A DNA stretch of 64,000 nucleotides from Trebonia sp963734665. Lineage in GTDB: Bacteria > Actinomycetota > Actinomycetes > Streptosporangiales > Streptosporangiaceae. The first letter of the stretch is position 1. The number at the start of each line of letters is the position of its first letter. The stretch spans positions 310,001 to 374,000 of the forward strand of contig CAVTIR010000011.1 in the NCBI GenBank assembly GCA_963734665.1. The letters run 5' to 3'. The notes under the pieces were generated by a model that saw nothing but the letters and a program-made list of their open reading frames with translations, searched no databases and was not told the DNA's origin. Made by a program: the position numbers and the translations under genes. Shown here piece after piece: positions 28,605-37,281 of the stretch.

Positions 28605-29921
28605 TCACCGTTCACCGGCCAGGCTGGCGAGGCATATCCGGTCGCGGCCCGTGCGCTTGGCGCGGTACAGGGCCACGTCCGCGGCGTGCAGCAGCTCGCT
28701 GAGGTCGCTGCCGTGGCTGCCGAGCACCGCGACGCCGATGGAAACCGTGACGCCCACGATCGTGTCCTCGGTGAACACCCGGACCGCGCCGGCGCCCCGG
28801 CGGATCCGCTCGGCGACCACGCAGGCTTCCTCCGCCGTGGTACCGGCGAGCAGGATCGCGAACTCCTCACCGCCGAACCGGCCGACGAGGTCGGACTCGC
28901 GGACCTGCTGGCACATCTCGGTGGCGAGCGTGCGGAGCACGGCGTCCCCGGTGAGGTGCCCGTACGTGTCGTTGACCACCTTGAAGTGGTCGACGTCGGC
29001 GAGGAGCACGGCGACGGACCCACTCCGGCGCCGTGCCCTGTCGACCGCGAGGTCGGCCTCGCCCTGCCAGGCGCCCGAGTTCAGCACGCCCGTCTTAGGG
29101 TCGGTACGCGCCTGCGCCTTGAGCTGCGAGTGGAGCAGGCTGCGCTGGAGCAGGACCACAGGGGGCAGCGCGACGGCGAGCAGGAGTGCGCTGAGGCCGC
29201 ACGCAATGGTGACCAGGATGCCCACGCACGTCTCGGTCAGGTCGAGCAGCATCCGCTCGCGGTCCCAGAGCATGTCGGCCATACGGGCGTCTGGGTCGAC
29301 GAGCCACGCGGCGACCGCGATCAGGCAGGTGTTCAGCACCGCGAAGGCGACGGCACAGGCCGCCGCCACCGCCGCCTGGCTCGGATGCAGCAGCCATGCG
29401 TTCGGTCCCGGGTAGGCCAGCGCTGCCGTGGCCTGGCCTTCCGGTGCCGCTGGGGTGAACAGGCGGAACAGGACTGAGGCGAAGGCCCCGGCCAGGCCGA
29501 GCGCCGCGCTGCTGAATACCCGGCGGTAGACCGCGCGGCGGTGCACCCGCACGTAGCTCAGCAGGCCGAGGACGGCCGGCGCGACCAGCGCGTACAGCGG
29601 CGGCAGCAGCAGCGCCACCGGGAGCCACCAGGCGGACAACAGGTCGCGCCAGACCCCAGTGGGCTGCCCGAGCCGCCTGGTCGCCTCAACGCAGATGGCA
29701 CCGCAGCACATCAGCACCGCGAACAGCGCGATGTCACCGTCCGTGACCGGGGTCCGCGCGGCCTCCCAGCCTGCAAACGTGAAGTAGCACGCGAGCACAC
29801 CGGTCACGTAGCTGATCAGCGGAAGCGGCTCGTCGAACAGCAGGCACTGCCATGACCATGGGGATGAGCGGTCGCCGCGCGCCGCCCCCTGCCGCCCCGT
29901 CGAGTCCTGGACTGCTGACAT
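28605..29921 (-). CDS. Membrane-anchored GGDEF diguanylate cyclase
   Basis: 438 residues. About seven hydrophobic segments fill residues 30-270, then a GGDEF domain: DPKTGVLNSGAWQ start, DVDHFKVVNDTYGH, active-site GGEEF at about 349-353 and RESD exactly five residues before it, matching the allosteric c-di-GMP inhibition site. It should make c-di-GMP in response to a membrane signal. Monocistronic; the upstream 240 bp hold an inverted repeat. Confidence 0.92.
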   Translation of the reverse strand: MSAVQDSTGRQGAARGDRSSPWSWQCLLFDEPLPLISYVTGVLACYFTFAGWEAARTPVTDGDIALFAVLMCCGAICVEATRRLGQPTGVWRDLLSAWWLPVALLLPPLYALVAPAVLGLLSYVRVHRRAVYRRVFSSAALGLAGAFASVLFRLFTPAAPEGQATAALAYPGPNAWLLHPSQAAVAAACAVAFAVLNTCLIAVAAWLVDPDARMADMLWDRERMLLDLTETCVGILVTIACGLSALLLAVALPPVVLLQRSLLHSQLKAQARTDPKTGVLNSGAWQGEADLAVDRARRRSGSVAVLLADVDHFKVVNDTYGHLTGDAVLRTLATEMCQQVRESDLVGRFGGEEFAILLAGTTAEEACVVAERIRRGAGAVRVFTEDTIVGVTVSIGVAVLGSHGSDLSELLHAADVALYRAKRTGRDRICLASLAGER

Positions 29922-30055
29922 GCCCGTTGCTTGTCGCCTTCCTTAGGCTTTCCCGACGTCCCGTCGGGCACAGCACCCTGAAAGTCACTCTAGGTAACAC
30001 GATAAATGCAAACCGTTTCGAGCGCGCGCCGAATGCTCAGGTTGGCTGCCGGGTC

Positions 30056-30123
30056 ATCGGATGCCACGCGATTCGATATTCATCACTGCGAGTGACTCGT
30101 ATAAGCGGAGCGCGGCATCCGAT
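30056..30123. repeat. Inverted repeat between the cyclase and ssb genes
   Basis: ATCGGATGCC (30056-30065) is repeated inverted as GGCATCCGAT (30114-30123), 48 bp apart, in the only lower-GC stretch between the two genes. Possibly a weak terminator for ssb or a regulatory site. Confidence 0.35.
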
Positions 30124-30160
30124 TGTGGCATTGCGGCAGGTTAGCGGGCAGAATGGCCGC

Positions 30161-30883
30161 TTAGAACGGAACCGTCTCCGCTTGGCTATCCGTCTCCTGC
30201 GTCACCGGCTGCGTCAGGCTAGAGTCACCCGTCAGGCCCGAAGCGGCCAGGATGTCTCCGAACTCGGGGCTGCCGCCGTCGCCGTCCGTGACCGGTATGC
30301 CCGTCGTGCCCGTCGTGGCGGCCAGCGGGTCGCCGGAGCGCTCAGGGTCATCCTGGTCGCCAGGAGCGGGCACGGCCTCGTGCGTCTCGCCGGCGCCCAA
30401 CTCGCCGGCGTCCAACTCGGGGGGATACTCGTCGTCGTTGTCGTAAGGTTCGGACGACGCCAGGTCCTGGCGGGCCATCTCCCCTGTCCCGACGCCGGCG
30501 CCACTCCCTGACGGCCGTGAGCCGCGCATGAAGTGCGACCACCCGTAAGCCAGGTCATGCCCGAGCGAGTCTGCCTCGATCTCGAGCGTCGACCTCGGCC
30601 GCTGCTGGTTGTCCACCCAGTTGGTCATGTAGAAGCGGCCGCGGACGACCACCATGTCGCCCTTGTGCAGTGAGCTAACGACGTTTACGGCGAGCCGCCG
30701 CCAGCACTTGACTCGGTAATACGACGTCGGCAGGTCTTGCCATTCCCCGGTCTCGCGGTTGAGTCGCCGCGGGGTGGAGCCCACCCTGATCTCGGTAAGC
30801 GGGACCGCCGTCGGCGTCTTCTGGTAAAACTTCGGCTCCGCAGTCAGGTAGCCGCGCAGCGTGATCTGGTTGTCTTGGCTCAT
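30161..30883 (-). CDS. ssb: Single-stranded DNA-binding protein (second-copy type)
   Basis: 240 residues from ATG 30883 (MSQDNQITLRGYLTAEPKF). Residues 1-115 form the OB fold, with YYRVKCWRRLAVNVVSSLHKGDMVVVRG as diagnostic strands (outline). A long acidic, low-complexity tail follows, ending ETDSQAETVPF rather than the usual DDDIPF tip. Longer and more divergent than the replicative Ssb, so probably an accessory paralogue. Confidence 0.85.
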   Translation of the reverse strand: MSQDNQITLRGYLTAEPKFYQKTPTAVPLTEIRVGSTPRRLNRETGEWQDLPTSYYRVKCWRRLAVNVVSSLHKGDMVVVRGRFYMTNWVDNQQRPRSTLEIEADSLGHDLAYGWSHFMRGSRPSGSGAGVGTGEMARQDLASSEPYDNDDEYPPELDAGELGAGETHEAVPAPGDQDDPERSGDPLAATTGTTGIPVTDGDGGSPEFGDILAASGLTGDSSLTQPVTQETDSQAETVPF

Positions 30884-31131
30884 TTCGTCCAAGCCCCTTC
30901 CCTTTGCGACGAATCCTCCGCCGCCCAACGGCACTCCCCCGTTGGCGCCCTTTCACGATGCCCGCCCGCGCCGCCTCCTGGCTTAAGCAATTCACCCCCT
31001 GTGGATATCGCGCCGGAATTGTCCACCGCCTGTGGACAACGATTTGCGATCTTGCAGGTCATACGGCAAGCTGCTCTCCCGCATGGGCTGGCCCGCCTGG
31101 GGAAAACCTGTTGGTACCGGAGCGCATTAGC

Positions 31132-31683
31132 GTGCTAGATTCCGCGTTCGTGCGACGGGTATCCGTGGTCGGGACCTCGGGTTCCGGCAAGTCAACGCTT
31201 GCCAGGGAACTGGCCGTCATCCTCGGCGTACCACACCTGGAACTCGACAGCGTGAACCACCAGCCCGGCTGGGTGCCGCTGCCGCCGGACGAGTTCCGCC
31301 AGGTTGTCGCCGTGAGGCTCGCCGAGGACGGCTGGGTGGTGGACGGCAACTACAGCGCCGTCCGCCTGCTGGTCTGGGCGCTCGCGGACACCGTCATCTG
31401 GCTCGACCTGCCGAGGCGCACCGTGATGCGGCAGATCATCTGGCGGACTTTGCGCCGGGTGGCCTATCGCGAAGAGCTGTGGAATGGCAACCGGGAGCGC
31501 TGGCGAAACTTCTTCAGCCTCGACCCTCAGCAGTCCGTCATCGCCTGGGCCTGGCACAAGCATGAGGAGTACCAGGAAAGATACAGCGCGGCGGCGAAGG
31601 ATCCGGCCAATGCCCACCTGACCTTCATCCGCCTCACCAGCCGCCGCGACATCACCCGTTTCCTAGCGGCCCCACCCGTTTGA
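31132..31683 (+). CDS. P-loop kinase-like protein (adenylate-kinase/FlaR-like)
   Basis: About 183 residues. GTSGSGKSTLARELA is a Walker A motif, ELDSVNHQPGW the acceptor-binding stretch, DTVIWLDLPRRTVMRQIIWRTLRR the LID-like helix (outline). It resembles adenylate-kinase-like topology-modulation (FlaR) proteins, probably a small-molecule kinase. Start GTG 31132 has GGAG 9 nt upstream; GTG 31150 is an alternative. Stand-alone gene. Confidence 0.78.
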   Translation: MLDSAFVRRVSVVGTSGSGKSTLARELAVILGVPHLELDSVNHQPGWVPLPPDEFRQVVAVRLAEDGWVVDGNYSAVRLLVWALADTVIWLDLPRRTVMRQIIWRTLRRVAYREELWNGNRERWRNFFSLDPQQSVIAWAWHKHEEYQERYSAAAKDPANAHLTFIRLTSRRDITRFLAAPPV

Positions 31684-31852
31684 GTGCATGAATGTGCCCT
31701 TGGCGTTCCTTATACCAGCGGCCTGCGGAACTGCACAGCGGACGGGTGATCGTTTTGCGCTGCCGTGGGCTGCTGCGGGGCACCGACCTGCGGCGCGGAA
31801 CACCCGGCTGCGGGGAACCAACGGTGGTGTTCTAGCGCATACTAGAGATGAG

Positions 31853-32080
31853 ATGACACCTCCCCGTGCCGCGTCCCGGCGATACTTTCCCACAAGCCCC
31901 TTCAAGCCCCCTCTTCCTCCCCCGCCCCCCGACGTGTTCGCGGTCCAAGACCAGGTGACTCACGACAAGTACGGCCTCGGCCGGGTAATGAGCATCGAGG
32001 ACGGCACCTCCGTGGTCGTCGACTTCCATACACACCGGGTGCGCATCTTGACGCCCTACGCCAGGCTGACCAAGCTCTGA
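31853..32080 (+). CDS. Small Tudor/SH3-like protein
   Basis: 75 residues. A Pro-rich N-terminus (residues 18-26 almost all Pro) precedes a compact domain DQVTHDKYGLGRVMSIEDGT and then VVVDFHTHRVRIL. The H-xx-YG-x-G-x-V pattern resembles the SH3-like C-terminal domain of UvrD/PcrA helicases, which contacts RNA polymerase or nucleic acid. Role unknown; sequences of this type recur in actinomycetes. ATG 31853 has no strong ribosome site. Confidence 0.7.
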   Translation: MTPPRAASRRYFPTSPFKPPLPPPPPDVFAVQDQVTHDKYGLGRVMSIEDGTSVVVDFHTHRVRILTPYARLTKL

Positions 32081-32254
32081 CGCGCCGCATCAGGGGTCGT
32101 TCGCGCAAAAGGGCTCGGTTGTTAGCCGCTTACTGGGCGGATGCGGCCGGTGCTCACCGCCCTATGGCCCATTAATCCCCGGGTGCCCGCGGCCTGCCAC
32201 TGCGCCTGGGAATTCAGTGGGAAGCCGCCCGGCCGCCCGGTAGCGTGGCGTCTT

Positions 32255-32878
32255 ATGATTCACGAGCGTCAAGCCCCGGCCGCCGGGCAGGGCCAGGAAG
32301 CACCAGCGCCTTCCCTCGACCAGCCCGATGGCTTCGGCCGGGTGACCCTGCGTCCGGCCACCAGCGGCGACGAAGCCGAATTCCTTGACCTCGTGCACGC
32401 AAGTGCCCGCTTGCATCATCCATGGATGTCACTGCCGGCCACCCCGGAGGACTTCCAGGCCTACATCAGGCGATACGAGCAGCGCCGCGAGGAGTCGCTG
32501 CTGATATGCCTGCGCAGTACCGGCGCGGTCGCCGGGATGGTGAACATCAACAGCATCATCCGGGGACGTTTCCAGTGCGGTTCGCTCGGCTACGCCGCCT
32601 TCGCCCCTACCGCGGGCAACGGGTACATGACCGAGGGGCTCGGCTTGGTAGTGAGGTACGCCTTTGAGCAGTTGCGGCTTCACCGGCTCGAAGCCAACAT
32701 CCAGCCAGGCAATCACGCCTCGCTCAACCTGGTCCGGCGCCTTGGCTTCCGCCGCGAGGGCTACTCCCCGGAACTGCTGTTCATTGACGGTGCCTGGCGA
32801 GACCACGAACGGTGGGCCATCACCGCCACCATGACCGGCACCGCGGCAGAGCCTCACCCCAGCCTGCCCGGACACTGA
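32255..32878 (+). CDS. GNAT-family N-acetyltransferase (RimJ/RimL type)
   Basis: 207 residues. After about 28 polar residues the GNAT fold starts at VTLRPATSGDEAEFL; motif A region is GNGYMTEGLGLVVRYAF and motif B HRLEANIQPGNHASLNLVRRLGF (outline), both typical of ribosomal-protein-alanine acetyltransferases. Acceptor unknown. ATG 32255 is the first start with a reasonable context. Confidence 0.88.
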   Translation: MIHERQAPAAGQGQEAPAPSLDQPDGFGRVTLRPATSGDEAEFLDLVHASARLHHPWMSLPATPEDFQAYIRRYEQRREESLLICLRSTGAVAGMVNINSIIRGRFQCGSLGYAAFAPTAGNGYMTEGLGLVVRYAFEQLRLHRLEANIQPGNHASLNLVRRLGFRREGYSPELLFIDGAWRDHERWAITATMTGTAAEPHPSLPGH

Positions 32879-33105
32879 CTAATCCGTGATGAAGATCGCC
32901 TGGCCAGGTGACGACTAACGCGGCCCGGCACAGTTGCTGCTGAGCGGGAACCCTGTCGGCCCCCACGAGCCGCAGACGTGGCCCCAGCGATAAGGAGGGC
33001 TGGTGAATCGTGGTGCCGTCTGCCTGCCATCGCAAGTGACCGCAGGCAGCACCTCGCGGCAGCCGTAAAATCGCTGCGGCAGCCTCCACGATGGCGGGAG
33101 CCTCA

Positions 33106-33639
33106 ATGAGGATCGGGATCTCCGGGACGCACGGGACCGGGAAGACGACGCTGGCCGAGGCGCTGTCTGCGCGCCTGCCTGGTCACGTGATGGTGGACGA
33201 GGCGTACTACCTGCTTGAGGAAGAGGGGTACGAGTTCGGGCTCCCGCCATCGCTGGAGGATTACCGGGCACTGCTGGCACGCTCGGTAAGGAGCCTGAGC
33301 TCGCTGCGGCTACCCCGGGTTGTCTTCGACCGCACGCCGCTGGACTACCTCGCCTACATGGCCGCGACTGGCGCGGACCCTTCGGGCGAGGCCAGTGCCG
33401 CAGCGCTCCAGCCGGCTTTCGCGAGCCTTGACCTACTGGTCATCACGCCGATCACGCCACAGACGGAGCAGGCCTTCCCAGCTGCCGAGATGCCCCGGCT
33501 CCGATCGGAGATGAACGACGCGCTGCTGGAACTGGCCCGCGACGACCCGCAGGATGCCTGGGGAGACATCCAACTGCTGGAACTGGACGGGCCGCTCGAT
33601 GGCCGGCTCGACGCGGTCCTCGCCGCGCTGGGCCAGTGA
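33106..33639 (+). CDS. AAA/P-loop kinase-like ATPase
   Basis: 177 residues from ATG 33106, GGGAG 5 nt upstream. ISGTHGTGKTTLAEAL is Walker A; VVFDRTPLDYLAYM gives an acidic Walker B-type Asp followed by Arg, as in NadR-type/nucleoside kinases (AAA_28). Small size and context-free position leave the substrate open. Confidence 0.78.
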   Translation: MRIGISGTHGTGKTTLAEALSARLPGHVMVDEAYYLLEEEGYEFGLPPSLEDYRALLARSVRSLSSLRLPRVVFDRTPLDYLAYMAATGADPSGEASAAALQPAFASLDLLVITPITPQTEQAFPAAEMPRLRSEMNDALLELARDDPQDAWGDIQLLELDGPLDGRLDAVLAALGQ

Positions 33640-33673
33640 GCCGGAGCGCGCTAGTTGGAACAGGTAAGGGACC

Positions 33674-33748
33674 GTGACATCGCAGACTGATATCCGCACC
33701 GCCCTAGCCGCCCTGCGCGACATCCTCACCCGGTCGGCCTCGGCCTGA
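33674..33748 (+). CDS. Possible 24-residue ORF
   Basis: GTG 33674 with AAGGG upstream opens a 24-codon frame (MTSQTDIRTALAALRDILT and so on). Only the spacing and helix-like content support it. May be a fragment of a lost gene. Confidence 0.2.
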   Translation: MTSQTDIRTALAALRDILTRSASA

Positions 33749-33790
33749 AATCCCGTCCTTGAGCTTGCCCGCCACCCGCGCCCCGCGGCG

Positions 33791-34738
33791 TTAGGCGGCT
33801 ACCATCTCGGCTGGCTCGGCGATGACGTCGACCAGGGCGCCGTTGCGCATGACCGTGACCGGGAGCGGTCGGCCGATCGCTTCGGCAAACATCAGCCGCT
33901 GCAGGTCCTGGGCGGTCGCGACCTCATGGCCGCCCGCGGTGAGCAGCAGGTCGCCCACGCGCAGGCCCGCCCGGTCGGCCGGGCCGCCGGACACCACCGA
34001 CGCGATGCGCAGGCCGGTGGCCCGCCCGCCGAGCTTCGGCCGCCAGACCGGGGCTACCGGCGCGGGCACCACGGCCACGCCGAGGTACGCGCGGCGGACC
34101 CGGCCGTCGCGCATCAGGGACGACACGATCCGCCTGGTCGTCGCGTTCACCGGGACGGCGAGCCCGAGCCCGGCCCCGGCCACCGCGGTGTTGATGCCCA
34201 CCACCCGGGCGCGGGAGTCGGCGAGCGCCCCGCCGGAGTTGCCTGGGTTGAGCGCCGCGTCCGTCTGGATGACGTCCTCGATAATGCTGTGCTCCCCGAC
34301 AGGCAGCGACCTGCCGAGCGCGCTCACCACGCCCGCCGTCACCGATCCGGCAAGTCCCAGGGGGTTGCCGACCGCAACGACAAGCTGCCCCACATGGAGC
34401 CCGTCTGCCTCACCGAGCTCGGCCGGCGCTGGCGTCGCTCCCGTCGCGCGGACCACCGCGAGATCGGACAGCGGGTCCGCGCCCACGACCTGGAAGGCCG
34501 CCGTGCTGCCGTCGGAGAAGGCCGCGGTCCCGCCCGCCGCGCGCCCCACGACGTGCGCGTTCGTCAGGAGAAACCCGTCGGCGGTGAACACCACCGCCGA
34601 CCCGAGGCTCTCCCCGGACCCGCGTCCAGAAGACCGCGGCTGAGGCACCCGCAGGCTCGCGACCTTCGGCGTCAGCTGCTCAGCCACGCTAACCACCACC
34701 CGTGAGTACTCATCGAGCGGTTCACTACCACTTGCCAT
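33791..34738 (-). CDS. HtrA/DegP-like serine protease with PDZ domain
   Basis: 315 residues. Trypsin-like triad: His62 in LLTNAHVVG, Asp92 in SDLAVVRA and Ser168 in NPGNSGGAL. A PDZ domain follows (about 220-305: GGPADRAGLRVGDLLL). Unlike most HtrA proteins it has no signal peptide or membrane anchor, so it would work in the cytoplasm or as a regulatory protease. Divergent from the LysR gene. Confidence 0.9.
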   Translation of the reverse strand: MASGSEPLDEYSRVVVSVAEQLTPKVASLRVPQPRSSGRGSGESLGSAVVFTADGFLLTNAHVVGRAAGGTAAFSDGSTAAFQVVGADPLSDLAVVRATGATPAPAELGEADGLHVGQLVVAVGNPLGLAGSVTAGVVSALGRSLPVGEHSIIEDVIQTDAALNPGNSGGALADSRARVVGINTAVAGAGLGLAVPVNATTRRIVSSLMRDGRVRRAYLGVAVVPAPVAPVWRPKLGGRATGLRIASVVSGGPADRAGLRVGDLLLTAGGHEVATAQDLQRLMFAEAIGRPLPVTVMRNGALVDVIAEPAEMVAA

Positions 34739-34837
34739 AATTTGATTACATCATTACAGAGCAACAAAGCCAAGTCTTCCGAACGGCAGCGGCTTCCTCC
34801 CTCAGCTGACGCCATCTCCTCGCGCGCGGCCGACTTC

Positions 34838-34925
34838 GGCGGCTCTCGCGTACCACCTCGAGAAGGAGGGGTCCGCCAAGATCCTGGTCTTCGACCTCGG
34901 TGGCGGTATCTTGACGTCTCGCTAC
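34838..34925 (+). pseudogene. dnaK gene relic
   Basis: About 25 codons read ALAYHLEKEGSAKILVFDLG and GG, clearly the DnaK phosphate-1/linker region (usual form ALAYGLDK...ILVFDLGGGT). Next to it the sequence GACGTCTCGCT continues the DnaK coding pattern out of frame, so one base is lost. Nothing else of dnaK is nearby. Confidence 0.7.
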
Positions 34926-35054
34926 GCCAAGCGGCTGGCTCAAATACCGAAATTTCCGGGAATGTGGTTTGCGGCGAGGGCACGAGCGGGGCGCTTGTTC
35001 TTCGTGGTCGCGGGTCTTGTCAGGGGTAGGCCGCTGGCGTTGGATGGGGGGACT

Positions 35055-35999
35055 ATGCGGCCTGTCGCCCATCTTGCCAACCTTGACCTGAATCTGCTCG
35101 TGGCGCTGCGGGAGCTCGTCAGGGAGCGCAGCGTTACGCGCGCCGCGCAGCGGCTCGGCGTGACTCAGCCCGCGGCAAGCGCGTCCCTGTCCCGGCTACG
35201 GCGGCACTTCGGCGACGAACTGCTTGTCCGCGAGCGCGGCGAGTATGTCCTCACGCCGCTCGGCGAGCAGCTCGCACAACAGGTCGAGGCGGTCTGCGTG
35301 GCAGCGGAGCGGCTCTTCGCGGCTTCTTCCAGCTTCGACCCGGCGACCACGGACCGCGAGTTCACCCTGGTCATGGCCGACTACACGATCATGGTGATGG
35401 GCGAGGCGCTGTCGCATGCGGTGCAGCAGGCCGCGCCGTGCGCCCGGCTGCACATCCGGCTAGTGCGCGAGTCTCTCGTCACTGAGTACTCGGACGGCAT
35501 CCGGTTCGTGGACGGCATGGTCGCCCCGCCGTCGAACGGGTTCGCGCTGCCGGATACGCGGTCGGCGGAACTGTTCCGCGACCGGTGGGTGTGCGTGCTC
35601 GACGGCGACAACCCCGTGCTCGACGGCGGCAGTGCGCTCCGCGTGCGCGACCTGGCAGGGCTGTCCTGGGTCGCGCCTTATTACCGGTCGGGGTCGCCGG
35701 GGATGGCTTCGGTGCCGGTGATGCGGCAGCTGGCCCTGCTCGACCTGCAGCCCAGGATCGCCGTGCGGGTGGAGAGCTACCTCGCGGTGCCCTACTTCGT
35801 CACGGGCACCGACCGGGTCGCGCTGATGCAGGAGCGGCTGGCGACCAGGCTCGCGGCTTCCGCCAATCTGCGCGTGCTCGAGTGCCCCGGGGACGCCGAG
35901 CCGATCGTCGAGGCGCTATGGTGGCACCGGCAATATGATGACGATCCGGCGCATGCCTGGCTGCGGCGGCTGATCACTGAGACCGCGCGACGCCTCTGA
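35055..35999 (+). CDS. LysR-family transcriptional regulator
   Basis: 314 residues. N-terminal winged helix (LNLLVALRELVRERSVTRAA and QRLGVTQPAASASLSRLR), then a substrate-binding domain with FVDGMVAPPS and VESYLAVPYFVTGTDRVALM, closest in layout to the NodD/NahR-type subgroup. Start ATG 35055 after a GGGGGGA stretch; the longer frame from 34911 has no support and would run into the dnaK relic. Target unknown: neither neighbour is an obvious catabolic gene. Confidence 0.88.
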   Translation: MRPVAHLANLDLNLLVALRELVRERSVTRAAQRLGVTQPAASASLSRLRRHFGDELLVRERGEYVLTPLGEQLAQQVEAVCVAAERLFAASSSFDPATTDREFTLVMADYTIMVMGEALSHAVQQAAPCARLHIRLVRESLVTEYSDGIRFVDGMVAPPSNGFALPDTRSAELFRDRWVCVLDGDNPVLDGGSALRVRDLAGLSWVAPYYRSGSPGMASVPVMRQLALLDLQPRIAVRVESYLAVPYFVTGTDRVALMQERLATRLAASANLRVLECPGDAEPIVEALWWHRQYDDDPAHAWLRRLITETARRL

Positions 36000-36464
36000 G
36001 CTCAATGCGGTTAACCGAAGCCGTAACCGGAGAGTTCCCCCTTGCCCTACCGTCACCACAGACGGCCCGTCACCGGGAACCCGCAGTTCCGCGGCGAGCC
36101 CAGCCGGTTACCCGCGCCAGCCGCCTGCCCCAGCCGTCCTTCTCGGTTGTTGACCTAGACACCTGACGCCTGAAGGGTCCGGAGCCCGCCAGGGCGGTAC
36201 TTTCCGGTCGGCCAGCCGGTCACTACGTTCAAGTCACCACGGGGCCTGCCGACCGGCCAGGCCGGGCCGTGCGCTCAGCCCGGCAGGCCCGCCGCGCTTC
36301 TCGCTAGCGCGGTTCCGCTCGTCAGTGACTTCCGTTTTCGCAGGTTGGCATGTGGCTGCGGACATTCACAGCCGTTGGTGGTGGTCCCCGGAACCCGCTT
36401 CTGAGACGGCTGACACGAGCGGTACGTCTGTCCAGACTCGCCGTATTAGTGGGTTGCGGCCCGT
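36000..36464. other. 465-bp intergenic stretch without a gene
   Basis: Between the tail-end LysR stop and the TetR gene (both pointing into it). GC-rich, with short GGCC/CCGG-type self-complementary stretches around 36200-36290 that could terminate transcription from either side. No ORF with plausible coding character. Confidence 0.5.
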
Positions 36465-37166
36465 TCAGGTAGGCAGCAGTGCCGCCGCGAGGCTGTCGGA
36501 CAGCCATCGGTTGAAGTCGGCCGTGCTCCAGCTGCGCTGAGCGATCAGCAGCCGGTAGAGGTGGCCGTCCGTGAGCGCCCAGCAGAGTTCCGCGGCACGT
36601 TGCTCGGTTATGCCGACGGCCAGTCCGTCCAGGGACGCGAGATACCGGATGAACATGGTGGCGCCCAGCATCCGGTTGCGGTTCGCCTCGGCCAGCAGCT
36701 CTGCGGCCGGCGGGTCGATGTCGGCTGCGGCGATGAGAACTTCGCCGAGCGGCGCGGTGCGGGCGGCGACTTCGGTCACGGTGTGCACCCAGAGCGTGAG
36801 TGCCTTCCGCGGGTCGGACTCGGCCAGGATCGCCTTGATCGCCGGGCGGTCGATCAGGGCTATCGGCTCGTCGTCGCCGACGATGGCCCAGTCCAAGGCC
36901 AGCTTGAGCAGGGCCACCTTGCCGCCCACCGAGTTGAACACGGTACGCCGGCTCACGTGCGCGGCCCCCGCGATCCCGTCGATCGTCGTTGCCGCATAAC
37001 CCTGGGCCAAGAACAGGTCGTGAGCCGCGGTGACGATCGCCCGCCGGGTACGGCGGGCCTGCTCGTCGCGCACCTGCGACGCGTACCGCTTCCGCTGCCG
37101 GCTCGCTGGGTCAGGCGGCCGGGTCGTCGCACCGGGCGGGCTCGTTGCGTCGGGCGGGGGGCTCAT
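36465..37166 (-). CDS. TetR-family repressor, probable regulator of the MFS gene
   Basis: 233 residues. A Pro/Thr-rich 25-residue start precedes the helix-turn-helix (about residues 38-85: ARRTRRAIVTAAHDLFLAQG, IDGIAGAAHVSRRTVFNSVG). The C-terminal helices form the ligand pocket. Divergent from the MFS exporter across a 115-bp gap containing a 14-bp palindrome, the classic drug-efflux arrangement. A later Met or GTG start is possible. Confidence 0.88.
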   Translation of the reverse strand: MSPPPDATSPPGATTRPPDPASRQRKRYASQVRDEQARRTRRAIVTAAHDLFLAQGYAATTIDGIAGAAHVSRRTVFNSVGGKVALLKLALDWAIVGDDEPIALIDRPAIKAILAESDPRKALTLWVHTVTEVAARTAPLGEVLIAAADIDPPAAELLAEANRNRMLGATMFIRYLASLDGLAVGITEQRAAELCWALTDGHLYRLLIAQRSWSTADFNRWLSDSLAAALLPT

Positions 37167-37208
37167 CGTGACCCGACCGGAGCCTTGACCTTCCCCAAAA
37201 TTCGTTGC

Positions 37209-37222
37209 ACTATAAGTATAGT
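37209..37222. promoter_or_regulatory. Palindromic operator candidate (TetR/MFS)
   Basis: ACTATA-AG-TATAGT, a perfect 6+2+6 inverted repeat in the TetR/MFS intergenic gap. TATAAG and TATAGT also look like -10 hexamers, so repressor and polymerase sites would coincide. Confidence 0.5.
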
Positions 37223-37281
37223 AATCACATCATCAGGATACCAAACTTCCGTGCGCAGGCAGTAACGGCGGAGGGAAGGAA

